DNA from: Streptomyces rubradiris
Lineage (GTDB): Bacteria > Actinomycetota > Actinomycetes > Streptomycetales > Streptomycetaceae
DNA: 64,000 nt
Direction of reading: 5' to 3'
Assembly (NCBI RefSeq): GCF_016860525.1
Contig: NZ_BNEA01000007.1
Span: 186,001-250,000, forward strand
Below are positions 25,211 to 33,512 of this stretch, piece after piece (the first letter of the stretch is position 1; each line of letters opens with the position of its first letter). The position numbers and the translations under genes are program-made. The notes below the pieces were generated by a model. The model did not search any database. It worked only from the letters and a program-made list of their open reading frames with translations, and was not told where the DNA came from.

Positions 25211-25735
25211 ATGGCCAACGATCTTGGATTCACCTGTACCTGTTGCGGCAGGCATCACGGCGAGCTGCCGATGAACTATTCCGTCGCCGCCCCCTACGTC
25301 TGGGACGCGAGTTTCGCCGATGCCCCTGACTGCCTCCTCTCAGCCGATCAGTGCGTCGTCAAGGCGCAGCACTACTTCGTCAAGGGCTTGATCGAAATAC
25401 CGGTCACAGGCAGCGACGAGGTGTTCTCATGGGGCGTCTGGGTCTCTCTCAGCCGTGAGAACTTCTCCCGCGCGGCCGACCTGTGGGACACGCCGGGACG
25501 CGAGGCGGAGAAGCCGTACTTCGGCTGGCTCACCACCGACCTGCCGCTCTACTCCCCCAGCACCCTCGACCTGAAGACCCGCGTCCACACCCGCCCGGTC
25601 GGCGAGCGTCCCCTCGTGGAGCTCGAACCCACGGACCATCCGCTCGCTGTCGAACAGCGCGCGGGCATCACCATGGACCGTGTGCACGAGATCGCCGAAG
25701 CGCTGTCGCACGACGTCGGCGGTGAATCCGGGTGA
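25211..25735 (+). CDS. DUF2199 domain protein
   Basis: 174 residues starting MANDLGFTCTCCGRHHGELP, with a Cys-x-Cys-Cys zinc-like opening, YSVAAPYVWDASFADAPDCL, VKAQHYFVKGLIEIPVTGSD and FSWGVWVSLSRENFSRAADL. This is the standard DUF2199 layout. Cytoplasmic, function unknown. Monocistronic; the ribosome site is weak. Confidence 0.82.
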   Translation: MANDLGFTCTCCGRHHGELPMNYSVAAPYVWDASFADAPDCLLSADQCVVKAQHYFVKGLIEIPVTGSDEVFSWGVWVSLSRENFSRAADLWDTPGREAEKPYFGWLTTDLPLYSPSTLDLKTRVHTRPVGERPLVELEPTDHPLAVEQRAGITMDRVHEIAEALSHDVGGESG

Positions 25736-25864
25736 TGACGATGTCCGCATCACCGGGACGCCGGCACGCGCCGGCTGGGCCGACCGCACGCTTGGAGACC
25801 GTGCCGTAGCGAGCCGGGCTTCCTCGTCCTCACGCCGGCAGGTCACCACATCCGATGCCGTTGT

Positions 25865-27052
25865 TCATGTCGTGGACGCGGGCCTCAGGCGCATCGCGCG
25901 CGGGCCTTCTCCGGGGGTGTTGACACAGCGGTGGTCGCCGGGGGCCCGGTCGAGCTGGAGGCCGAGGCACGCGCCGAGGGCGAGCTGGCCGTAGTGGTTG
26001 GGGTGCAGGGACTCCTGGCGCTGTCCCTGGCCGGCACCGGTGGTCACGAAGCGGACCCATTCGCTGGTGCGCCCCGAGGGCCGCTGGCCGGGTCCGGCCT
26101 GGACGGTGGCGGTGGAACAGACCTCCCGGCCGTCGAAGGCGCGCGACAGGTCGAGAAATTCGGCGCCGGACGCACGGGCGGCGGAGGCGAGGGTGGCGCT
26201 GATGTCGGGGACGAGTTGGTCGTGGGCCCAGGTGAGGTCCTTGTCGAAGAAAGGGCAGCCGCCCTCGGTCAGGCGGTCGTACTTCTCGCCGGGATAGCGC
26301 ACCCGTGCGCCGTCGGGCAGTGGTGAGGGGTAGGACTGCAGGATCAGGCGGTAGCTGCCCGCCGGGTGGCCCGCCCGGTCCATGGCGGTGGTGACGTCGG
26401 CGAGCGCGTTGACGGCCGCGGTGCGCATCGTGGGCAGCCGGCCCTTGACCTCCGGTGCCTGGGTGGGGGCGCAGGGCGTCGCGCCGAAGGGACTGAGGAA
26501 GGCCTTGGCGCAGGAGACGATGACGTCCTCGAAGCCGAGGTCGTTGCCGCCGATGGAGACGACGACCGCCCGTACCGGGTGACCGGTGACGGCTTTCTGG
26601 AGTTGCTGGGCCTGGGACGGCTCGGACTTGAAGGGGCTGCCGCCGTGTCCCGGCAGCAGGATCGCGGTCGAGGTGGCCCCCGAGCAGGCGAGGTTGAGCC
26701 GACGGGCCCCGGCCGGAACGGGCGCGGAGTTGACCTCGGCGCTGTCGGAGCGGTTGCACCCGTTGTCGTAGGACGCGCCGTACACCCGGTGCTCGTCCGT
26801 CACGCCGGTGGCGGGGTCGAAGGCCCGGTCGGTGCCGGAGTAGCCGCTGTCGCTGTCATTGCTGTTGCCCGACCAGCGGCCCGCCTCGCCGGAGATGAAG
26901 CTGTCGCCCAACGACACCACCCACGGTGTCTCCGCCGGCTCGCTCTGTGCGTGCGCGCCACCGCCCTGCATGAGGCCGGCCCCGCAGAGGGCGGCCACAG
27001 CGGCGGTCGCGACCGCGAGGCGCCGTCGGCCTCGTACCCGAGAATTTCGCAT
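25865..27052 (-). CDS. Secreted SGNH/GDSL hydrolase
   Basis: 395 residues. Sec signal peptide (RRLAVATAAVAALCGAGLMQ to AHAQ) and then SGNH blocks: the nucleophile Ser in WVVSLGDSFISGEAGRW, the oxyanion Asn in VVSIGGNDLGFEDV, and the catalytic His in ESLHPNHYGQLALGACL. Paired Cys residues suggest disulfides. It resembles extracellular streptomycete esterases/lipases of this class. It sits alone, 115 bases upstream of the two-component operon. Confidence 0.85.
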   Translation of the reverse strand: MRNSRVRGRRRLAVATAAVAALCGAGLMQGGGAHAQSEPAETPWVVSLGDSFISGEAGRWSGNSNDSDSGYSGTDRAFDPATGVTDEHRVYGASYDNGCNRSDSAEVNSAPVPAGARRLNLACSGATSTAILLPGHGGSPFKSEPSQAQQLQKAVTGHPVRAVVVSIGGNDLGFEDVIVSCAKAFLSPFGATPCAPTQAPEVKGRLPTMRTAAVNALADVTTAMDRAGHPAGSYRLILQSYPSPLPDGARVRYPGEKYDRLTEGGCPFFDKDLTWAHDQLVPDISATLASAARASGAEFLDLSRAFDGREVCSTATVQAGPGQRPSGRTSEWVRFVTTGAGQGQRQESLHPNHYGQLALGACLGLQLDRAPGDHRCVNTPGEGPRAMRLRPASTT

Positions 27053-27166
27053 GCCGTCCTGAATTGCCGCGGGCGGCCCGGGATATGTGCCGTCGGCCGT
27101 GAAGTCCCTCCGACGAGTCAGGTGAACGCGGCAGGTTGACGCCGACAGGCACTGGGCCGGGGCTCT

Positions 27167-27811
27167 TCATGACTGGAGATAGCGCAGCACCGCGAGGATG
27201 CGCCGGTTGTAGCCGGTGGTGTGGCTCAGGTCGAGTTTGTCGAAGACGGCGTTGAGGTTCTTCTCCACCGCGCTGACGGAGATGTGCAGCTTCTCCGCGA
27301 TGGCCGTGTTGGTGTATCCCTGTGCCAGTGCCTCCAGCACGCTGCGCTCGCGCGGCGTGAGCCGGGCGAGCGGATCGGCGTGCGTGGTGCGGACGAGCAA
27401 CTGCCGTACGACCTCGGGGTCGATCACGGCTCCGCCCGAGTGCACGCGTTCCAGGGCGTCCAGGAACTCCTCCACTTGGGCCACTCGGTCCTTCAGCAGG
27501 TAGCCGACCCGCTCGGCGTTGGACGCCAGCAGCTGGACCGCGTAGGTGCGTTCGATGTGCTGTGACAGCACCAGCACGCCGGTCTCCGGCCGGCGCTCGC
27601 GGATCTCCACCGCGGCGCGCAGTCCCTCGACCGTGTGAGTGGGGGGCATCCGGATGTCGACGACGACGATGTCCGGCCGGAGTTCGTCGACCTGCTCCGG
27701 CAACGTCACCGCGTCGCCCAGAGCCGCGACGACCTCGTGGCCTTCGTCGGCGAGCAGGCGTACCAGCCCCTCCCGCAGCAGGGCGGAGTCCTCGGCCAGG
27801 ATCACGCGCAT
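27167..27811 (-). CDS. NarL/LuxR-family response regulator
   Basis: 214 residues from the ATG at 27811. Receiver domain opens MRVILAEDSALLREGLVRLL with the phospho-acceptor Asp in DIVVVDIRMPPTHTVEGL. The C-terminal LuxR HTH is LTPRERSVLEALAQGYTNTA and onward to VEKNLNAVFDKLDL. The start lies inside the end of the kinase gene (10-base overlap), so the pair is translationally coupled. Confidence 0.92.
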   Translation of the reverse strand: MRVILAEDSALLREGLVRLLADEGHEVVAALGDAVTLPEQVDELRPDIVVVDIRMPPTHTVEGLRAAVEIRERRPETGVLVLSQHIERTYAVQLLASNAERVGYLLKDRVAQVEEFLDALERVHSGGAVIDPEVVRQLLVRTTHADPLARLTPRERSVLEALAQGYTNTAIAEKLHISVSAVEKNLNAVFDKLDLSHTTGYNRRILAVLRYLQS

Positions 27812-29088
27812 GGCAGCTCCGCGGTGACGATGGTGGGTCCCCCGAGGGGGCTTTCGACGTCCAGGACACCGTCGAGTGCGTCGACCCGGCCGCGCAGTCC
27901 GCTCAGCCCGCTGCCGGCGGGGTCCGCGCCGCCCTTGCCGTCGTCCTCGATCCGCAGGACGAGCCGCTCGCCGTGGACCGCGGCCCGCACCTCGACGGCG
28001 GTGGCACAGGAGTGCTTGGCAGCATTGGTGACGGCCTCGGACACCACGAAGTACGCGGCCGTCTCCACCGGCCGGGACAAGGGTGTGTCGACCTCGTACC
28101 GGATGCGCAGCGGGATGCCGCACCGTTCGGCCACGCCGCCCAGCGCCTCCCGCAGGCCCAGGCTGTCCAGCGCCGAGGGGTAGGCCCGCCAGGCCACTTC
28201 GCGTAGTTCGGTGAGCACGCCCTGGGACTCCTCGTGCGCCTGCAGCAGCAGCGCGTCGGTGCGTTCGGGGTCACGGCTGCGCCGGGCCCGCCCCAGCAGC
28301 ATGGCGAGCGCGACCAGGCGTTGCTGGACGCCGTCGTGCAGATCGCGTTCGATCCGCCGTCGCTCGGCGTCCACCGCCCGCACCACCGCGGCCCGGCTGG
28401 CGGCGAGTTCGTCGATGCGCCGCTGGAGCAGTTCCCGCTCGGAGGGGCCGAAGCACTCGACGGCGGAGCGGGCGTCGAGGGCGGCCAGTGAGCGCAGTCC
28501 CTGGAGATCGAGGAAGAGCAGGACGCCGCCCAGCCCCGCCTGCGTCAGCAGTTCCTCCCAGCCGAGGCTGCCCCGCCAGACGCCGTCGGCCAGCAGTCCG
28601 GCGAGTACGGTGCCGAAGCCGAGCAGCGCGATGACGACCGCGCACAGCAGTCCGGTGTAGCAGCGGACGGCGAGGTAGCGCAGGATCTTCTGGTCGGACG
28701 CCGTGTAGTGCTCGGGGAAGCGGTCCGCGAAGAACAGTGTGCGGCGGCCGCGTTCGAGCGCCGTCAGGGTGCGCGCACCGGTCATGAGGAGGCCGAGGGC
28801 GTCCGCCCGGGTGCGCGGCCACAGCAGGAAGGGGCCGAGGGCGGCACCGGCGACGAGGAAGTACAGGGAAGCGGGCAGCGCGGTCAGGCAGCCGAGCAGG
28901 ATGCCCGTGCCGCGGCGCCACCGGGACGGTGTCGGGACGGCGCTCGTCCCGGCACTGGGACCCGGGGTGCCGAGGGCTCCCGCAAGGCCGCGGGACGCGG
29001 CGCCTCTCAGGTCCTGGTGCACGGGCCCCGAGCCTAGTGCGGCCGGACGGCCCGGGACAAGATCGCCCAGGTCTGTCGGCAGGGACAC
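27802..29088 (-). CDS. NarL-type sensor histidine kinase
   Basis: 428 residues from the GTG at 29088 (GAGAGGA upstream). Hydrophobic segments near residues 55-85 and 125-160 anchor it. The dimerisation box ERRRIERDLHDGVQQRLVAL carries the phospho-His, then the N box EAVTNAAKHS and the G box DDGKGGADPAGSGLSGLRGR. It lacks a large extracytoplasmic sensor, so it probably senses membrane or internal signals. Partner of the response regulator at 27167-27811. Confidence 0.9.
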   Translation of the reverse strand: MSLPTDLGDLVPGRPAALGSGPVHQDLRGAASRGLAGALGTPGPSAGTSAVPTPSRWRRGTGILLGCLTALPASLYFLVAGAALGPFLLWPRTRADALGLLMTGARTLTALERGRRTLFFADRFPEHYTASDQKILRYLAVRCYTGLLCAVVIALLGFGTVLAGLLADGVWRGSLGWEELLTQAGLGGVLLFLDLQGLRSLAALDARSAVECFGPSERELLQRRIDELAASRAAVVRAVDAERRRIERDLHDGVQQRLVALAMLLGRARRSRDPERTDALLLQAHEESQGVLTELREVAWRAYPSALDSLGLREALGGVAERCGIPLRIRYEVDTPLSRPVETAAYFVVSEAVTNAAKHSCATAVEVRAAVHGERLVLRIEDDGKGGADPAGSGLSGLRGRVDALDGVLDVESPLGGPTIVTAELPCA

Positions 29089-29120
29089 GACGGAGTCCTC
29101 TCGGAGCGGGCCGGGGCGCG

Positions 29121-29780
29121 TCAGACGCGGCGGTGCCGGGCCTTGCGGCGGCCCTTGAGCCGTACGGCCAGGTACGTGGCGAGGGCGGCGGCCACCAGGG
29201 CCACAACGACCTTGCTCAGGATGCCGATGGAGGTCTCCACCACGCCCCACTGGTCGCCGAGCCAGTAACCGGCCAGGATCAGGACGCTGTTCCAGATCAG
29301 GCTGCCGAGCGTGGTGAGCATGATGAAGAGGGGCATCCGCATCCGTTCCAGGCCGGCGGGCACCGAGATCAGGCTGCGGAAGATCGGCACCATTCTGCCG
29401 AGGAGGACCGCCTTGGTGCCGTGCCTGGCGAACCACGCCTCGGTGCGCTCCAGGTCCGAGGTCTTCACCAGCGGCAGCCTCGCCCACAGCGCGAACATCC
29501 GTTCCCGGCCGAAGAGCATGCCGATCCAGTACAGGGCGACCGCGCCGGCCACCGAGCCGAACGTCGTCCAGAACAGTGCCGCCCCGAGGCTGAGCACGCC
29601 CTGGCCCGCGGCGAAACCGGTCAGGGGCAGGATCACCTCACTCGGCAGCGGCGGGAAGAGGTTCTCCAGGGCGATGGCCAGACCGGCGCCGGGGCCGCCC
29701 ATCTTGTCCACGAGGTCGGCGGCCCATCCCGCGATCCCGTCCGCGGGCTGCGTGGACAAGGCCAGGGTCAGATGAGGCAT
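29121..29780 (-). CDS. DedA-family membrane protein
   Basis: 219 residues. Typical DedA (SNARE-associated/VTT) sequence: ALENLFPPLPSEVILPLTGF, the FGRERMFALWARLPLVKTSD amphipathic region, EAWFARHGTKAVLLGRMVPI, FRSLISVPAGLERMRMPLFI, and later hydrophobic helices ending in a basic tail. Members flip lipids or affect undecaprenyl-phosphate and membrane homeostasis. It lies 32 bases upstream of the sensor kinase on the same strand, so it may lead that operon. Confidence 0.88.
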   Translation of the reverse strand: MPHLTLALSTQPADGIAGWAADLVDKMGGPGAGLAIALENLFPPLPSEVILPLTGFAAGQGVLSLGAALFWTTFGSVAGAVALYWIGMLFGRERMFALWARLPLVKTSDLERTEAWFARHGTKAVLLGRMVPIFRSLISVPAGLERMRMPLFIMLTTLGSLIWNSVLILAGYWLGDQWGVVETSIGILSKVVVALVAAALATYLAVRLKGRRKARHRRV

Positions 29781-29897
29781 GGTCGGTCTCCAAGGTGGCG
29801 GTCGCGGGGGCGGGTTGTCTCCCCGACGGCTCCCAACCTAGGAATCACGGTTCAGCCGCGGTATGGGGGTTGCCATCGGACCACATGCCGTTCTCCA

Positions 29898-29935
29898 TAG
29901 GGCCTGCCCTGTGGTTTTCCGCAGGGCAGGCCCTA
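29898..29935. terminator. Strong terminator hairpin
   Basis: Perfect 14 bp stem (29898-29911 with 29922-29935) and a 10-base loop with a T4 run. It lies beyond the stop of the CE2-like esterase (minus strand) and 117 bases upstream of dedA, so it separates the two minus-strand units. Confidence 0.75.
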
Positions 29936-30051
29936 CGACGCGGCCGCGCGGTTCCGTGTCTTGCTGCTGTGCGCGCTGCCGCACCGGGACCTCCCCGGCC
30001 GACGCGCACTGCGGCGGACGGTACCGACCCGGCCGGCCCGGCCCCCCCCTG

Positions 30052-31200
30052 TCACCAGTCCAGCGGCACGGTGGCGAGGTACCGGTCGAGCAGGCCGGAG
30101 ATGATCTCGTGGTCCCGGAGTGAGGGGTGCCAGTCGCACCCGAGCCGGTCCAGGCGGGGGTCGTCGTAGTACCAGTAGCCCACCCGGTCGTCCCCGCGCG
30201 CGTTGCGGTCCCGGACGATGCCCTGGGCGGTGTCGGCGAAGGCGGAGCCGGACACCGCGGTGGCGCTGACCACCAGGAACGTACGGCTGCCGTAGCGGGC
30301 CCGCAGCTTGTCGAGGAAGCCGTGGTAGGCACTGGTGTAGGCGGCGATCAGCTCGCTCTGCGTGGCCCACGGCTCGCCCGGGTGGAGCGGGGTCGAGAAG
30401 TCGTTGATGCCGAGGCCGATGACGACGACCTGCGGCCGCCAGCCGCGTGGCCGGTGCCAGACGTCGCCGGCGACGTTCAGCAGGGCCCGGTCGTAGTAGG
30501 TGCGGTAATCGGTGCCGGGGTCGCCGCCGTTGTAGTTGCGGACCATGCCGCGGCCGGAGAAGGCGTTCTGCTGGTAGTCGGCGCCGAGCTTCCGGGCGGT
30601 GAGGGCGCCGAAGGCGAGGCCCGCGTCGCTGTTCCGGTCGACTCCGCCGTTGGCCGAGCAGTCACGCGTGTCCGAGGCGTTGCCGTACCCGGCGGTGTAG
30701 GAGTCGCCGATGAACTCGATCTGCCTGCCGCGCGCCGCGGGGGCGGCGAGGATCTTTCCTCCCCGGGCGGCGACGAACCCGCCGAAGCGGCCGACGGCCC
30801 ACGGGCACTCCGTCCGCTTGACGAGGTGCACGGTGTGCTCGGTGTCGGCGAGGCCCGTGACCCAGGACGTGGAGCGCCCGGGAGTCACCAGGGTGCTCAC
30901 GGTCGTCCCGTCGATCCGGACGTCGTAGTCGTTGGCGGAGTCGTCGAGCACGATCCCGACGTCCCTGCCGCGGAACCGGCCTTCGAAGACGATGCCGGGC
31001 CAGCTGTACCGCACCCAGCCGTCGGCCGCCTCCTTGACCCGGCCCACCGTCCGGAACCCGGCGAAGGCGGGGGACGGCGGGTGGCGGTGGGCGCCGGACG
31101 CCTGGGAGGGGGTGGCCGCCGCGGTGGTGACGCCCGCGGTGACGCTCGCGGCGGCGGCCGTCAGCAGTGCCCGCCGGGAGAGATGGGGAGCGGTACGCAT
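30052..31200 (-). CDS. Secreted SGNH hydrolase, CE2-like carbohydrate esterase
   Basis: 382 residues from the ATG at 31200. The twin-arginine leader SRRALLTAAAASVTAGVTTA indicates Tat export. A beta-sandwich domain follows (residues ~45-150, RYSWPGIVFEGRFRGRDVGI, LVKRTECPWAVGRFGGFV). The SGNH domain then has FIGDSYTAGYGNA (Ser), VVVIGLGINDFSTPL and DWHPSLRDHEIISGLL (His). The two-domain order matches family 2 carbohydrate esterases that deacetylate plant xylan or glucomannan. Confidence 0.83.
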   Translation of the reverse strand: MRTAPHLSRRALLTAAAASVTAGVTTAAATPSQASGAHRHPPSPAFAGFRTVGRVKEAADGWVRYSWPGIVFEGRFRGRDVGIVLDDSANDYDVRIDGTTVSTLVTPGRSTSWVTGLADTEHTVHLVKRTECPWAVGRFGGFVAARGGKILAAPAARGRQIEFIGDSYTAGYGNASDTRDCSANGGVDRNSDAGLAFGALTARKLGADYQQNAFSGRGMVRNYNGGDPGTDYRTYYDRALLNVAGDVWHRPRGWRPQVVVIGLGINDFSTPLHPGEPWATQSELIAAYTSAYHGFLDKLRARYGSRTFLVVSATAVSGSAFADTAQGIVRDRNARGDDRVGYWYYDDPRLDRLGCDWHPSLRDHEIISGLLDRYLATVPLDW

Positions 31201-31434
31201 GAGCGGTCCTTCCGGTCGTCGGGAGATCTGCGCGTGCGACGAGTACGAGAGCGCTCCCATGATGGCGGTGCCGGTGCGGCGTGGGGAGTGGTCGGTTGCG
31301 ACGGGTACCGGAGAGACACACCCGCACCACGCGACGGTCCGCGCGGGAGCCTTGCGTCCGGACCGGCCGGCAGCCCGTACTTTCCGGCTTCCTCGACATC
31401 GGTGACAAGCCTTGCCGGGTCATAGAGTCGGCGT

Positions 31435-32073
31435 GTGACTGACGAAGACGCCACCTTCGACATGCTGGCCGTGCTGAGCGACCCCGTGCGCCGCCGCCTC
31501 TACCGATACGTCGCCGCCGCTCCCGAGGAAGTGGGCCGGGACGCGGCGGCGGAAGCGGCCGGGATCTCCCGGTCGCTGGCCGCCTTCCACCTGGACAAGC
31601 TGGTCGAGGCCGGGCTGCTCACCGTCTCCTTCCGGCGGCTGTCCGGGCGCACCGGTCCCGGGGCGGGGCGGCCGGCGAAGCTGTACCGGCGCGCCGAGGG
31701 GGAACATGCCGTCTCCGTGCCGCCGCGGTCGTACGAGGCGGTCGGCCGGCTGCTCGCCGAGGTGCTGGAGAACGCCGGGCTGGACCGGGAGCTGCAGGCC
31801 GCGGCGAGGGCGGCGGGCGCGGCACAACCGGACGGGCGTGCCGACGACGTGGAGGCGGTGCTACGGGCCCGTGGCTACGAACCCTTCTGGGACGGGGAGA
31901 CGCTGCGGCTGCGCAACTGCCCTTATCACGCGCTGGCCACGGAGTTCCCCGCCCTGATCTGCGGGATGAACCTGGCGCTCATCGAGGGCCTGGCGCCCGG
32001 GCAGTGGTCACCGGCGTTGAATCCGTGCCCCGGCGGCTGCTGTGTCGCTCTTTCTAAAAAGAAAACTCATTGA
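31435..32073 (+). CDS. HTH regulator with C-terminal cysteine cluster
   Basis: 212 residues, GTG start. ArsR/SufR-like winged helix (MLAVLSDPVRRRLYRYVAAA, AAGISRSLAAFHLDKLVEAG, RPAKLYRR). A C-terminal domain holds conserved Cys residues in LRLRNCPYHALATEF, ALICGMNLALIEGL and NPCPGGCCVAL. The Cys pattern resembles SufR-type regulators that may bind an iron-sulfur cluster or metal. Divergent from the esterase gene; the target is unknown. Confidence 0.78.
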   Translation: MTDEDATFDMLAVLSDPVRRRLYRYVAAAPEEVGRDAAAEAAGISRSLAAFHLDKLVEAGLLTVSFRRLSGRTGPGAGRPAKLYRRAEGEHAVSVPPRSYEAVGRLLAEVLENAGLDRELQAAARAAGAAQPDGRADDVEAVLRARGYEPFWDGETLRLRNCPYHALATEFPALICGMNLALIEGLAPGQWSPALNPCPGGCCVALSKKKTH

Positions 32074-32105
32074 CGATAGAAGCCCGGCGGGGCCATGCTG
32101 TGCCC

Positions 32106-32576
32106 ATGACTGACTCTCACCTGGCACAGGTCAACATCGGCCGCATCGTCGCCCCGCTGGACAGCCCCGAGTTGGCCGACTTCGTCGCCCTGCAACCGGA
32201 GATCAACGCGCTTGCCGACCAGAGCCCCGGGTTCGTCTGGCGGATGGTGGACGCCGACGGCATGGACGCGACCGGCATCCGTCCCGCCGGCAACGACGCC
32301 CTGCTGCTGTTCAACTGCTCGGTCTGGGAATCGGTCGAGGCGCTCCAGAGGTTCACGTACCACAGCGATCACCTTCGCGTACTGAGCCGCCGCCGGGAGT
32401 GGTTCCGCCGCATGACCGAGGCACACCAGGCCCTGTGGTGGATCCCGGCCGGCCACCGCCCGACCGTCGACGAGGCGATGGAGCGGATCGCGATGCTGCG
32501 CGAGAACGGCCCCGGCCCGCAGGCGTTCACCTTCCGCGCCCCGTACCCGGCCCCGAGCGAGGCGGCCCGGCTCTAG
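32106..32576 (+). CDS. DUF3291 domain protein
   Basis: 156 residues starting MTDSHLAQVNIGRIVAPLDS. It matches the DUF3291 ferredoxin-like fold (LAQVNIG, FVWRMVDADGMDATGIRPA, LLLFNCSVWESVEALQRFTY, HQALWWIPAGHRPTVDEAME). Proposed relatives are antibiotic-biosynthesis monooxygenase-like domains; no activity is known. 32 bases after the regulator and on the same strand, so possibly co-transcribed. Confidence 0.82.
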   Translation: MTDSHLAQVNIGRIVAPLDSPELADFVALQPEINALADQSPGFVWRMVDADGMDATGIRPAGNDALLLFNCSVWESVEALQRFTYHSDHLRVLSRRREWFRRMTEAHQALWWIPAGHRPTVDEAMERIAMLRENGPGPQAFTFRAPYPAPSEAARL

Positions 32577-32580
32577 GCAC

Positions 32581-32615
32581 GAGCGCGGACGCCGGGTCCG
32601 TCGGCGTCCGCGCTC
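32581..32615. terminator. Bidirectional terminator at the end of the eCIS operon
   Basis: Perfect 13 bp stem (32581-32593 with 32603-32615), loop of 9, between the convergent DUF3291 and amidase genes. It serves as the 3' end of the ~29.5 kb eCIS transcript. Confidence 0.78.
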
Positions 32616-32624
32616 AGCAGGTGG

Positions 32625-33512
32625 TCAGTCGTCCGACGGGACCTTCAGTCTGTCCCAGCTGGTGCGGCCCGGGATGCCGTCCGCGTCCTTGCCGCGGTAG
32701 CCGAGCTTGTGCTGCCACGCCGCGTAGGACTTGCGGTCGGCCTCGGTCCACTCGGGACCCGGGCCCTTCTCGTAGCGGCCGCAGCCCTCGGCGACGAGGC
32801 GGCGGCCCATGGCGGTGATCAGGGGGGACTTCCGCCCGGTGTGGAAGAAACCGGCGCCGGGGAAGGGCGCGTACTCGGGCTTGGGTCCGGGCTTGGGGCC
32901 GCCCGGCTCCTTGCCGCCCTTGCCCGCGAGCCGGTCGGCTATGCGGCGCCGCATGCCGTCCATGGTGAAGCCCCGCGGGTCCTGCTTGCCGGGCTGCCAC
33001 TCCTTGTGGCCGATGACGGAGCGCTCCGACCACCCGTGGTGCCGGCAGATCGCGGCGGACACCTTCTCGATGGCCTCCTTCTGCACCTCGGGCCAGGGGT
33101 CCTTGCCGTCGCCCAGGTTGACGCACTCGAAGCCGTAGAAGTGCCGGTTGCCGTCGGTGTCGGCCTCATTGTCCGGCGGAAGCGCGGTCTCGTCGACCAC
33201 CGCCCGCAGCACGTCGCCGTCACCGAGACCGGCGTGGTTGGCGCGGCCGTTGCCGACGAGGTGGACGTGGCCTTCCTTGTCGATGACCCCGTGGCAGAGG
33301 GGCCCGGGCAGGCCCGCGTAGCCGTCGTAGCAGATGTTCACGGAGTTCTGGGTGCCCGAGGTGACGGTGTGGTGGATCATCACGCCGTTCACCGGGCCCC
33401 AGGGACCCTTGCTGTTGCGGTTGTGGTTGCGCCAGTCGCGTACCTCGTGCACCGTCAGGCCCTCCGCGCGGAGGACCGCCAGCAACTTGGCCGCGCTCAT
33501 CGGCTGTGCCAT
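32625..33512 (-). CDS. N-acetylmuramoyl-L-alanine amidase with wall-binding domain (eCIS operon)
   Basis: 295 residues. The ATG at 33512 overlaps the preceding stop (TGATG). A PGRP/amidase_2 domain covers about residues 15-195: VMIHHTVTSGTQNSVNICYD (His47/His48), FYGFECVNLGDG, VIGHKEWQPGKQDPRGF (His169, Asp178), consistent with zinc ligands. A C-terminal peptidoglycan-binding helix bundle follows (FFHTGRKSPLITAMGRRLVA, YAAWQHKLGYRGKDADGIPG). No signal peptide, so it would reach the wall after lysis or with the particle. Last gene of the eCIS operon; likely role in particle release or target-wall cleavage. Confidence 0.88.
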   Translation of the reverse strand: MAQPMSAAKLLAVLRAEGLTVHEVRDWRNHNRNSKGPWGPVNGVMIHHTVTSGTQNSVNICYDGYAGLPGPLCHGVIDKEGHVHLVGNGRANHAGLGDGDVLRAVVDETALPPDNEADTDGNRHFYGFECVNLGDGKDPWPEVQKEAIEKVSAAICRHHGWSERSVIGHKEWQPGKQDPRGFTMDGMRRRIADRLAGKGGKEPGGPKPGPKPEYAPFPGAGFFHTGRKSPLITAMGRRLVAEGCGRYEKGPGPEWTEADRKSYAAWQHKLGYRGKDADGIPGRTSWDRLKVPSDD

